Origin: JAMXLO01 sp963791495
Lineage (GTDB): Bacteria > Pseudomonadota > Alphaproteobacteria > Acetobacterales > Acetobacteraceae
Assembly (NCBI GenBank): GCA_963791495.1
Contig: CAWBST010000017.1
Coordinates: 434,001 to 498,000, forward strand
Direction: 5' to 3'
DNA length: 64,000 bases
The notes below the pieces were generated by a model. The model was not told the DNA's origin. It was given only the letters and a program-made list of their open reading frames with translations, and searched no databases. The position numbers and the translations under genes are program-made. Within the stretch, counting starts at the first letter, position 1, and every line of letters begins with the position of its first letter. This document shows, piece after piece, positions 1 through 7,072 of the stretch.

Positions 1-707
1 ACGGCAGCTTCATGGCAGGTACCGGACGGCGGCCGGACGATGCCGCGGCACAGGCCGATCTTGCGCTGAGCAACCTCGCCATGTTGCTGCGCGAGGCAGG
101 TTCCGGCATGGACGAGGTCTGCAAGATCACAGTTTACATCAGCGATCGCGCATATCGCAGTGCGGTTTATCCGGTGATAGGCAGGTACTTTCGCGGCATT
201 CATCCGGTCTCCACTGGCCTGATCGTGACAGGGTTTGCCCGCCCTGAGATTCTCTTCGAGATCGACGCTCACGTGCTGCGCAAGCAGGGCGCGCCGCATC
301 AGCGGCTGCGGCGCTACCACTCGAATGCGGTGCGGTACGGGTTCGCGCAGCAGGCGCTCGACTGCGACTTCTGCATGGCGGTCCGCGCCGGCGAGCAGAT
401 CATCCTGCGCGGCCAGACCGGCACCGACCTCAACGAGGTCATGCACGGCGCCGGCGATCCGATCGCACAGGCAGAGCAGGCGATGGACAACGTGGCCGTG
501 CTGCTGAGCGAGGCTGGTGCCGCTCTGACCGACGTTGTCAAAGCGACAGTGTTCGTCACCGACCGCGCATTTCTTGCCGGCGTGGCGGAAGTCGTGCTCC
601 GCCGGCTGAACGGAGTGACACCGTGCTTCAGCGCGCTCGTGGTGAAGGGCCTGGCCAGCCCCGAACTGCTGATGGAGGTCGATATTACCGCGGCGACATC
701 ACGCTGA
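1..707 (+). CDS. Double-domain RidA/YjgF-family protein (5' end outside window)
   Basis: Two RidA-like repeats in one chain: residues about 15-90 (ALSNLAMLLREAGSGMDEV, then FEIDAHVL) and about 110-225 (QAMDNVAVLLSEAG, then LMEVDITA). RidA proteins are trimeric imine/enamine deaminases that remove 2-aminoacrylate or related reactive intermediates; the family is usually about 130 aa with one domain. The frame is open to the left edge. Methionine 12 falls in the middle of the first domain's GQ..D region, so the true start lies upstream of the window. The 3' end overlaps the convergent gene by 9 bp. Family assignment is firm; the substrate is unknown and a fused pair may have a specialised role. 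Confidence 0.85.
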   Translation, partial: GSFMAGTGRRPDDAAAQADLALSNLAMLLREAGSGMDEVCKITVYISDRAYRSAVYPVIGRYFRGIHPVSTGLIVTGFARPEILFEIDAHVLRKQGAPHQRLRRYHSNAVRYGFAQQALDCDFCMAVRAGEQIILRGQTGTDLNEVMHGAGDPIAQAEQAMDNVAVLLSEAGAALTDVVKATVFVTDRAFLAGVAEVVLRRLNGVTPCFSALVVKGLASPELLMEVDITAATSR

Positions 708-1223
708 GGCGGGTGCCCGCTGCTCCAGCCCCTCACCCGCCTCGGGCTGCAATGATCGCTCCGCCACGAGTTCCTGCCACAACCGGAGGACGCTGCGCAT
801 CGTCGCTTCCGCCACGAGGCAGTGCCCCTGATCGTCCAGCGCGAAGAATGCAGCCGTCTCATCGCCGCGTGCTCGCCTCAACGCCTGGGTGAGGACGTTC
901 AGGCACTGGATCACCTGATCCGGCGACTGCAGCCTGGCATGGCGCAGGATGTCGGCGATGCGGAACGCGCGCAGGCCATGCACGGCGACACTGGCCGCCT
1001 CCCGGCCCAGCTCGAACAGCACGCTGACTACGGGCAACATGCCCTGCACCAGCGCCAGCATCTCGCGTGCCTCCTCGACGTTGCAGCCGATCAATGCTGG
1101 GGCCCCGGCGGGTGCCGGCGCCGACTGGACGCCGAACGCGCGAACGATCTCCTGCTCGAGCCAGCGGCGCACCTCGGGTGGTGCGGCCTTGATCTCGTCA
1201 GCCGTCAGAGTGACACCGGCCAT
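699..1223 (-). CDS. Conserved-looking hypothetical protein under an FNR-like box
   Basis: 174-residue soluble protein, predicted mostly helical, with no signal peptide or membrane segment; I do not recognise the family. It begins MAGVTLTADEIKAAPPEVRRW and has an Ala/Pro-rich linker near residue 40. Two ATGs are possible. The one at 1223 has GGGAG eight bases upstream; the one at 1229 sits almost on top of that site, so 1223 is preferred. A perfect TTGAT-N4-ATCAA palindrome (1278-1291) is centred 61.5 bp upstream of the start, which suggests control by an FNR/FixK-type regulator. The 3' end overlaps the RidA gene convergently. Third-position GC bias supports a real gene; function unknown. Confidence 0.7.
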   Translation of the reverse strand: MAGVTLTADEIKAAPPEVRRWLEQEIVRAFGVQSAPAPAGAPALIGCNVEEAREMLALVQGMLPVVSVLFELGREAASVAVHGLRAFRIADILRHARLQSPDQVIQCLNVLTQALRRARGDETAAFFALDDQGHCLVAEATMRSVLRLWQELVAERSLQPEAGEGLEQRAPASA

Positions 1224-1277
1224 GACCATTCTCCCTGAATTGTCATCGCTTCATGGCCGGTCCGTGGCCGCCCCGCA

Positions 1278-1291
1278 TTGATCCTGATCAA
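1278..1291 (-). promoter_or_regulatory. FNR/FixK-type binding site (TTGATCCTGATCAA)
   Basis: Perfect 5-bp arms TTGAT/ATCAA with a 4-bp spacer, matching the FNR consensus. It lies between the unknown gene (start 1223) and the dehydrogenase gene on the same strand (stop 1318). The centre is 61.5 bp from the ATG, so a class II position (-41.5) would give a leader of about 20 nt. The -10 match at that spacing is weak (CATGAA). Confidence 0.6.
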
Positions 1292-1317
1292 TCGAGGGTG
1301 ACCGGGGTGAACGACAA

Positions 1318-2298
1318 TCAGACGTTGCGGCGATTGGGCAGCGCCTCCGGGTTGACCACGTAGCCAGGGTCGAGCACGCCGTCGAACAGCTCCAGCATGT
1401 TCTTCGCCGCGCGGACCGACATCTTCTCATTGCACTCCAGCGGAGCGGCGGCGTTGTGCGGGCTCAGGACCACGTTTGGCAGCTTCAGCAGCGGATTGGC
1501 CGGATCCGGCGGCTCATGCAGCTGCACGTCGAGGCCGGCCGCCTCCAGCTTACCGGATGACAGCGCCTCGATCAGCGCCGCCTCATCGACCAATGGCCCA
1601 CGCGCGGCATTGATCAGCCACGCAGTCGGCTTCATCAGGCTCAGCATCTCGCGGTTGACCATGTGGCGTGTGTCCTCACCCAGCGGACAGTGCAGTGTGA
1701 GCACGTCGATCTCCGGCAGTGCGGCGGCAATGTCGGTGACCGGCGTGAAGCCGTCGGCGGCAATGCGTGGCACCGGGAAGGCGGGATCGCAGACCATCAC
1801 GTTCATGCCGAACGCGGCGCACAGGCGCGCGACGCGTGTGCCGATGCGGCCGTAGCCGACCACCAGGATGGTGCGGCCGGCGAGTTCGCCCATCGGGCGA
1901 CCCTCGCGCAGCATCCACTTCCCGGCGCGCACCGCGGCATCCATCTCGATCGTCCGCCGTGCAACCGCGAGAAGCAGCATCAGCGTGTGTTCGGCGACAG
2001 ACAGATCGTTGCCGCCGTTGGTGACGCCGACCACGACGCCACGCCGTGTGCAGGCCGGAATGTCGACCGTGTCGTAGCCGACACCGAAACGCGATACGAC
2101 GCGCAGGTCCGGCGCGCGGGCGAGCAGCGCCTCGTCCACCTTCTCGAGCCCGACCAGTACCGCGTGCGCGCCCGGGATGGCATCGGCCAGTTCCTTGGGT
2201 GACGGGCGGCTTAGCGTGCGGATCGTAACATCGTGGCGGGCTTCCAGCAGCGCCATCCCGCTGGCGTGCAGCGGACGGCACAGGACGATCGTTGGCAT
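1318..2298 (-). CDS. D-2-hydroxyacid dehydrogenase (SerA/GyaR-like)
   Basis: 326-residue NAD(P)-dependent D-isomer-specific 2-hydroxyacid dehydrogenase, cytosolic, interconverting a 2-oxoacid and a D-2-hydroxyacid. The nucleotide-binding motif VGYGRIGTRVA lies near residues 146-156. The catalytic triad is visible as Arg in NAARGPLVDE, Glu in the HEPPDP segment and His in LSPHNAAA. Length is typical of the phosphoglycerate/hydroxypyruvate reductase branch without an ACT domain. ATG at 2298 has only a weak ribosome site. Divergent from the VOC gene across 120 bp. The substrate (3-phosphoglycerate, glyoxylate, hydroxypyruvate or other) cannot be read from sequence. Confidence 0.9.
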   Translation of the reverse strand: MPTIVLCRPLHASGMALLEARHDVTIRTLSRPSPKELADAIPGAHAVLVGLEKVDEALLARAPDLRVVSRFGVGYDTVDIPACTRRGVVVGVTNGGNDLSVAEHTLMLLLAVARRTIEMDAAVRAGKWMLREGRPMGELAGRTILVVGYGRIGTRVARLCAAFGMNVMVCDPAFPVPRIAADGFTPVTDIAAALPEIDVLTLHCPLGEDTRHMVNREMLSLMKPTAWLINAARGPLVDEAALIEALSSGKLEAAGLDVQLHEPPDPANPLLKLPNVVLSPHNAAAPLECNEKMSVRAAKNMLELFDGVLDPGYVVNPEALPNRRNV

Positions 2299-2418
2299 TG
2301 GCGTGGTCTCTTTTCTGTGATGGATGAATTATTGGTGTCGGGTCGCTCTTCCGCTTGAACATAGCCGCACGCGGCGGTTCTGTCCTGTCGTGGCATCCGC
2401 AACACCAAGGAGCAGCTA

Positions 2419-2784
2419 ATGGCCAATCCGTTCGTGCATGTCGAGCTCAACACGCAGGACGTCGCCAAGGCGAAGTCATTCTACCAGTCGTTGTTCTCCT
2501 GGACGCTGAACGACGTCGATATGGGCGGCGGGAAGACCTACACGCTGATCAACGTGGGCGAGGGAACCGGCGGTGGGATGATGAAGCACCCCATGGCGGG
2601 CGCTCCGTCGATGTGGCTGCCCTATGTGCTGGTGGATGACATCGTGGCGGCGACCGCGAAGGCGAAGTCACTCGGTGCGACCGTGGTGCAGGACGTGATG
2701 GAGGTGATGGGCGAGGGATCGCTCTCCGTTATCATCGATCCAACCGGCGCCGCGCTGGGACTATGGCAGGCCAAGGCGAAATAG
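2419..2784 (+). CDS. VOC (glyoxalase/bleomycin resistance) family protein
   Basis: 121-residue single-module vicinal-oxygen-chelate protein. It opens FVHVELNTQDVAKAKSFYQ, the usual first beta-alpha element with a metal-ligand position (His), and closes with IIDPTGAALGLWQAK, the usual final strand. AAGGAG lies six bases before ATG 2419. Members include glyoxalase I-like lyases, dioxygenases and binding proteins, and the exact reaction is undetermined. It is monocistronic, followed by a GC-rich hairpin. Confidence 0.85.
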   Translation: MANPFVHVELNTQDVAKAKSFYQSLFSWTLNDVDMGGGKTYTLINVGEGTGGGMMKHPMAGAPSMWLPYVLVDDIVAATAKAKSLGATVVQDVMEVMGEGSLSVIIDPTGAALGLWQAKAK

Positions 2785-2856
2785 GCACAGTTGCCCCTGG
2801 CGTATCCAAGGTGCTTGCGCGTGCTGTCGCGAGTGTGGCGTAGGCGCGGATGGAAA

Positions 2857-2881
2857 CCGCCCGGCGGTTGAGACCGGGCGG
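2857..2881. terminator. GC-rich hairpin between convergent genes
   Basis: CCGCCCGG and CCGGGCGG form a perfect 8-bp stem around a 9-nt loop. It lies between the convergent VOC gene (stop 2784) and the hypothetical gene (stop 2940), so it could stop transcription from both sides. No T-run follows on either strand, so it is not a canonical intrinsic terminator. Confidence 0.4.
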
Positions 2882-2939
2882 ATCAATCACTCAGCAACGA
2901 CCATCGAAGTGCGTTATCGGCGCTCTTCGAAGGCGTGCT

Positions 2940-3263
2940 TCAGGCGGCTTGCGCTGACGGCGTCACGTCGAAATAGACCTCATACCATGTGCCCGAGGTC
3001 TTGAACGTCAGAAACGGCGGGTTCCCGGTCTCGAAAACGTTGACGGCAGGCCCGATCTGCTGGGCCTTCTGGTCGTTCATCTCCTCGCAGATCACGCTGA
3101 CCTTGTCCTCGAAATCGCCTTGCCAATCGATGTCGACCTTATCGTCCTTCGCCACGACACCGTTCCAGACCGCGACTTGATGCACCTTGATGCGCGGCTC
3201 GTCTTTGCCTTCGAGGTCGTTCCTGCGGATGCATTTGAGATACTTCAGCTTCAGTGTGGCCAT
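2940..3263 (-). CDS. Hypothetical protein with C2/lectin-like beta motif
   Basis: 107 residues, starting MATLKLKYLKCIRRNDLEGK from an ATG with GAGGA six bases upstream; a longer reading upstream lacks a ribosome site. The opening pattern (short strand, LKCI, acidic turn, GKDEPRIKV) resembles the first calcium-binding-type strand pair seen in secreted beta-sandwich modules, and the rest is strand-rich (YEVYFDVTP). There is no signal peptide. I cannot name a family. Alone on its strand between the VOC and DMT genes. Confidence 0.65.
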   Translation of the reverse strand: MATLKLKYLKCIRRNDLEGKDEPRIKVHQVAVWNGVVAKDDKVDIDWQGDFEDKVSVICEEMNDQKAQQIGPAVNVFETGNPPFLTFKTSGTWYEVYFDVTPSAQAA

Positions 3264-3429
3264 GTTTTCCTCCTCTGCTGCTGGGGATACCCTCCGTGCG
3301 TGTGGCATCCCACGTCGCAACTCTAGGTCGGGAAGTCGACCGAACGATGTAATGCGCCTCACATGGAGAAGAATCTCTGAACACTCGAAGGTGGCCGTGT
3401 CGGGCTGGATTTCGCCCCACTCGATCCCC

Positions 3430-4350
3430 TCATGTCGTCACACGAACCGTTCGCCGCGACTCGGTTGTCGCGATCCAGATTCCGGCGAAGGCTGCGACCA
3501 AACCAAAGACGAGATTGATCGTGATAGGCTCGCCAACCAGCGCACTGGCGAGCAACGCCGCTGCCATGGGATTGACTGCCATGGTGCTTGCGACGCGGGT
3601 CGGGCTTGCGCGCTGCAAAGCCAACACCCACAGGATGAAGGCAAGCGCGCCTCCGCCGATGCCGAGCCAAGCTCCAGCAATCCATTGTGCCGCGTCGAAA
3701 CCGCGCAGCACCGCAATACGGTCAGTCAGCAGGCCGACGGCGACGAGCGACAGCGCCCCAGCGCCCATGCCGACCGCTAGAAAGCCGAGCGCACTCGATC
3801 GGACGATGAATGGACGCGACCAGACATTGTAGAATGCCATGCACAGCACGGCGCCCGTCATGATGAGCTCGCCGCGCCATGCGCCTTGCGGTGCGGCAGC
3901 AAGATTGGATGCCAGGGCGGCGAACACGCCGAACACGGCAATGCAGACGCCGGCCAGTTTGCGCAGGGTGAGTGCTTCGATGCCAAGCAGTGCGCCGACG
4001 AGCATGGTCTGCATGGGCAGGGTAGACAACGCGAGGCTGGCGCGCGCTGCCGTCGTGTAGCCAACAGCGATGTTGTACAAGATGAAGAACAACCCAAAGA
4101 AGCAGATCCCCAATCCGGCGACACTTGGCCAGTCGCTCCGCTGAGGCCAGCGCGCACGCAGAATGATCGCAACAGGCACGACGACACAGAGGCCTATACC
4201 CCAGCGCAGTATCGCGAGCGTCAGCGGATCGGCACTGTCCACCAGGTAGCGTGTGATAGCTGCCGCCGTTCCACCAAGGCTGCTCGAGACGATTGCAAGC
4301 AGGACGCCGAACCACTCCCCCAACTGCGCCTCCTGTCCTTTGCGCCGCAC
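3430..4350 (-). CDS. DMT-family transporter (EamA domains)
   Basis: Integral membrane protein of about 300 residues with ten hydrophobic segments arranged as two EamA repeats (first near residues 12-140, second near 160-295). The second repeat carries the usual PTRVASTMAVNPMAAALL segment. DMT exporters move amino acids, nucleobases, sugars or drugs across the inner membrane. GTG 4350 is the longest start, but TTG 4323 has GGAGG five bases upstream and begins directly before the first membrane segment, so it is a strong alternative. Divergent from an MmyB-type regulator with a palindrome between them, which suggests that regulator controls it. Confidence 0.88.
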   Translation of the reverse strand: MRRKGQEAQLGEWFGVLLAIVSSSLGGTAAAITRYLVDSADPLTLAILRWGIGLCVVVPVAIILRARWPQRSDWPSVAGLGICFFGLFFILYNIAVGYTTAARASLALSTLPMQTMLVGALLGIEALTLRKLAGVCIAVFGVFAALASNLAAAPQGAWRGELIMTGAVLCMAFYNVWSRPFIVRSSALGFLAVGMGAGALSLVAVGLLTDRIAVLRGFDAAQWIAGAWLGIGGGALAFILWVLALQRASPTRVASTMAVNPMAAALLASALVGEPITINLVFGLVAAFAGIWIATTESRRTVRVTT

Positions 4351-4379
4351 CTATGTCAACGTCTCGATCCGGATGTTCA

Positions 4380-4396
4380 ACTACCTGGCAGGTAGT
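4380..4396. promoter_or_regulatory. Palindromic operator ACTACCTG-N-CAGGTAGT
   Basis: Two 8-bp arms, perfectly complementary, separated by one base. It ends one base before the ATG of the XRE/MmyB regulator and lies 30-57 bp upstream of the divergent DMT gene's two possible starts. The position suits autoregulation plus control of the exporter. Inference from symmetry and position only. Confidence 0.55.
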
Positions 4397-4397
4397 C

Positions 4398-5192
4398 ATG
4401 GTGCAGCAGCAGAGTTTCGCCGCGCAGCTTCGCTGGTGGCGACAGCGGCGCGGTTGGTCACAGCTCGAACTGGCTGGTCGCACCGGCATCTCGCAGCGTC
4501 ACCTGAGCTTCCTTGAGCTTGAACGAGCATCCCCAAGCCGCGAGATGGTTTCTCGATTGGCCACCGCGCTCGATGTTCCGCTACGCCAGCACAATGTGCT
4601 GCTGCTCGCTGCCGGGTTCGCGCCGATCTGGCAGGAGACCAACCTCGCCGCGCCGGAACTCGCGCAGGTTCGCGATGCGCTCGATTTGATGTTGGTCCAG
4701 CAGGAGCCATTTCCTGCGGTCGCGGTAGATCGGTACTGGAACCTGCTGATGGCGAACCGAGGCGCCGTGCGGCTGGTCGAGTTCCTGGTCGGTCCGCTGG
4801 CGCCCGATGCGCGGATTAACCTGGCCGATGCACTGGTTGCCCCCGATGTGCTGCGGCCGCATCTGGTAAACTGGCCGGACGTCGTCCGCTACTTCATTCG
4901 CAGCGTGGAGGCCGATGCCGCAGCTGACGCAACCGGCGAGACCAGCGATCTGCTCGAGCGGTTATTGCGCTACGAAGGCGTGCGCTCGGCGCTGAAGCCG
5001 CAGGCCGCCACCACGACCAGCGGACCGGTGCTGCCCATGCACTTCCGCAAGGGCAATGTCACGTTGAAGCTGATCACCACGATCGCGAAGCTGGGTACGC
5101 CGCAGGACATCACGCTGCAGGAGTTACGCATCGAGAGCTTCTTCCCGATGGATCGCGACACGGCGGCAATACTGCATGATTGGGCACGATAA
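4398..5192 (+). CDS. XRE-family transcriptional regulator with MmyB-like ligand domain
   Basis: 264 residues. An N-terminal helix-turn-helix (about 6-62: LRWWRQRRGWSQLELAGRTGIS, then SFLELERASPSREMV) is followed by the MmyB-like sensor domain (about 90-260: VAVDRYWNLLMANRGAVRL and a C-terminal LRIESFFPMDRDTAAIL). This type binds small ligands or fatty acids through the C-terminal domain and commonly represses a neighbouring gene. The start at 4398 gives a full HTH; an upstream in-frame ATG at 4293 would add a Pro/Ser-rich tail overlapping the divergent gene and is rejected. Likely partner: the DMT transporter. Confidence 0.88.
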   Translation: MVQQQSFAAQLRWWRQRRGWSQLELAGRTGISQRHLSFLELERASPSREMVSRLATALDVPLRQHNVLLLAAGFAPIWQETNLAAPELAQVRDALDLMLVQQEPFPAVAVDRYWNLLMANRGAVRLVEFLVGPLAPDARINLADALVAPDVLRPHLVNWPDVVRYFIRSVEADAAADATGETSDLLERLLRYEGVRSALKPQAATTTSGPVLPMHFRKGNVTLKLITTIAKLGTPQDITLQELRIESFFPMDRDTAAILHDWAR

Positions 5193-5210
5193 TATGAATC
5201 GCGGGTTAGC

Positions 5211-5678
5211 TCACGCCCGCGGGGCCGGAGGCCCTCCGCCACGCAACGCAGCAAGTTCGCGCTGCAACGTCCTCATCTGCTCAAACCGCGTGGTGACGTC
5301 CCGCACCACCGCAGCGATGCCCACCATCCTGCCATCCTCGTCACGAAATGGGACGATAGTGAATTCGACAGAGATGCGCATGCCGTCCTTGCGTATTGCC
5401 GGCACCGCGAGGATCTCACCAGCGCCGTATCGGCTTTCACCGGTGCGCATGGTTGCATCGAACCCTTGCCAGTGACGCTCTCGCAGGCTTTGCGGAATAA
5501 TCAGATCCAACGACTGGCCGACTGCCTCTGCTTCGGCGAAGCCGAACATGCGCACGGCGCCAGTATTCCAGAACCTGATCGCGCCCTGGTTGTCGGCGTA
5601 GACAACGGCATCAGCGGAGCGCGCAACCAGTTCTCTACAGAAGTGAGAAAGATCAAAGTCCATGGCCTCGCCTTCCAA
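5211..5678 (-). CDS. Single-PAS-domain sensor protein
   Basis: 155 residues holding one PAS domain (about 15-125: DAVVYADNQGAIRFWNTGAVRMFGF... VAAVVRDVTTRFEQ) and a short C-terminal coil rich in Pro/Ala. There is no kinase, cyclase or HTH output domain. Such stand-alone PAS proteins sense redox, light or ligands through a bound cofactor, or act as partner proteins. The start may be ATG 5663 (MDFDLSHFC) rather than 5678. Convergent with the regulator gene upstream (18-bp gap) and divergent from the SMP-30 gene. Confidence 0.8.
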   Translation of the reverse strand: MEGEAMDFDLSHFCRELVARSADAVVYADNQGAIRFWNTGAVRMFGFAEAEAVGQSLDLIIPQSLRERHWQGFDATMRTGESRYGAGEILAVPAIRKDGMRISVEFTIVPFRDEDGRMVGIAAVVRDVTTRFEQMRTLQRELAALRGGGPPAPRA

Positions 5679-5806
5679 TCCCGGTGATCAGCCAACCTGA
5701 CACTGCCGGCACAACCGAGTGAATGAAACACGGCGTGAGCCCACGGCTTGACGCATGCCGTGCCAGTGTGAGAGTCGCACCAGACCAACCATCGGGGGAA
5801 ACGGAC

Positions 5807-6715
5807 ATGACCGACGTGCGCATCGTGGCAAGCAATTTCGGCTTCCCCGAAGGCCCCGTCGTGATGCCGGACGGCGCGGTCATCCTCACCGAGATCGCCG
5901 GACGATGCTGCACCCGCATCGCCCCCGACGGCGCACGCTCCACCGTCGGTAGCGCCGGCGGCGGGCCCAACGGTTTGGCCATAGGTCCGGACGGTGCGCT
6001 TTATCTCTGCAACAATGGTGGCGGCAAATATCCCCCTGGTCACTGGATGGCGGTGGGGCCCGCGGACGATTACGACGGCGGATGCATCCAGCGCATCGAT
6101 CCGAAGACTGGCGACACACGCGTGCTCTATACGCACTGCAACGGCCATAAGCTGTCGGCACCGAACGACCTCGTGTTCGACAAACAGGGCGGCTTCTATT
6201 TCACCGATCTCGGCAAGCGCTATGCGCGAACGCGCGACCACGGCGGCCTCTACTACGCGCTGCCCGACGGGTCGAAAATCGCGGAGGTGGCGTATCCGAT
6301 CCTCAGCCCCAACGGCTGCGGCCTCTCGCCAGACGGCAAGGTGCTGTACGTCGCCGACACCGAACCCGCGCGCCTATGGGCATTCGACATTGCGTCACCG
6401 GGCGTGGTTACGAAGCAGGGCTGGCCATCTCCGCATGGCGGACGAATCATCGCCGGACTTGGCGGCTTCCAGCGCTTCGACAGTCTGGCAGTCGAAGCCA
6501 GCGGCAATGTCGCCGTCGCCACGCTGCATGCCGGCTGCATCACGGTGATCGCACCTGACGGCAAGGTCGTGCGCCAGGTTGCCATGCCGGACGAATTCCC
6601 CACCAACATCTGCTTCGGCGGCACCGACATGCGCACCGCGTACGTCACGCTCTCGGCGACCGGACGTCTCGGCGCGCTGGACTGGGCCGAGCCGGGTCTG
6701 CGCTTGAATTTTTGA
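5807..6715 (+). CDS. SMP-30/gluconolactonase family lactonase
   Basis: 302-residue six-bladed beta-propeller of the SMP-30/LRE family. It opens NFGFPEGPVVMPDGAVILTE, with the metal-ligand Glu in PEGP, and carries GPNGLAIGPDG, SAPNDLVFD (metal-site Asn) and SPNGCGLSPDGKVLYVADT (metal-site Asp region). These enzymes hydrolyse sugar or other lactones using one divalent metal. Start 5807 gives the expected N-terminus; an upstream ATG at 5723 would add a basic tail with no ribosome site. There is no signal peptide, so cytosolic. Substrate unknown. Confidence 0.9.
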   Translation: MTDVRIVASNFGFPEGPVVMPDGAVILTEIAGRCCTRIAPDGARSTVGSAGGGPNGLAIGPDGALYLCNNGGGKYPPGHWMAVGPADDYDGGCIQRIDPKTGDTRVLYTHCNGHKLSAPNDLVFDKQGGFYFTDLGKRYARTRDHGGLYYALPDGSKIAEVAYPILSPNGCGLSPDGKVLYVADTEPARLWAFDIASPGVVTKQGWPSPHGGRIIAGLGGFQRFDSLAVEASGNVAVATLHAGCITVIAPDGKVVRQVAMPDEFPTNICFGGTDMRTAYVTLSATGRLGALDWAEPGLRLNF

Positions 6716-6777
6716 ACCGCACGCGAAACCGCGGGCGACGTCGTGCGTTTACGGTACCGCTTTCATGGAGGTGCCGT

Positions 6778-7008
6778 ATGAGCGACAGGTTTGAAGGCGC
6801 CGCCCGCGATATGGGCGGGCGGGTGCAGCAGAAGGTGGGCGAATTCGCCGGCGATGCCAAGACCCAGGCAGAAGGGCTGTATAATCAAGCGGCGGGTCAG
6901 GCACAGCAGCAGGTCGCGCGCCTCAGCGACGTGATTAAGGACCAGCCCATCGCCTCGGCGCTGGTCGCGGTGGGTATCGGCTATCTGCTCGGCCGTTTCA
7001 CCACCTGA
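6778..7008 (+). CDS. CsbD/DUF883-like small stress protein
   Basis: 76 residues starting MSDRFEGAARDMGGRVQQKVG, with the CsbD-like amphipathic helical repeat (KVGEFAGDAKTQAEGLYNQAAGQAQQ) and a C-terminal hydrophobic helix (ASALVAVGIGYLLGRFTT) typical of DUF883-type membrane-anchored proteins. GGAGG lies five bases before ATG 6778. Such proteins accumulate under general stress and may tether to membrane or ribosomes. It lies 64 bp before glgX on the same strand and could be co-transcribed with it. Exact role unknown. Confidence 0.8.
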   Translation: MSDRFEGAARDMGGRVQQKVGEFAGDAKTQAEGLYNQAAGQAQQQVARLSDVIKDQPIASALVAVGIGYLLGRFTT

Positions 7009-7072
7009 CCAAGAGTTGTCTGGTATGAACCCGCAGCCTGCCGCATCTGTTCGCGGAAGGAAGGGAGCGATC

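Noticed and set aside
6752..6762. CGGTACCG palindrome before the CsbD/DUF883-like gene
   Set aside because: An 8-bp GC-rich palindrome is expected by chance in this composition.
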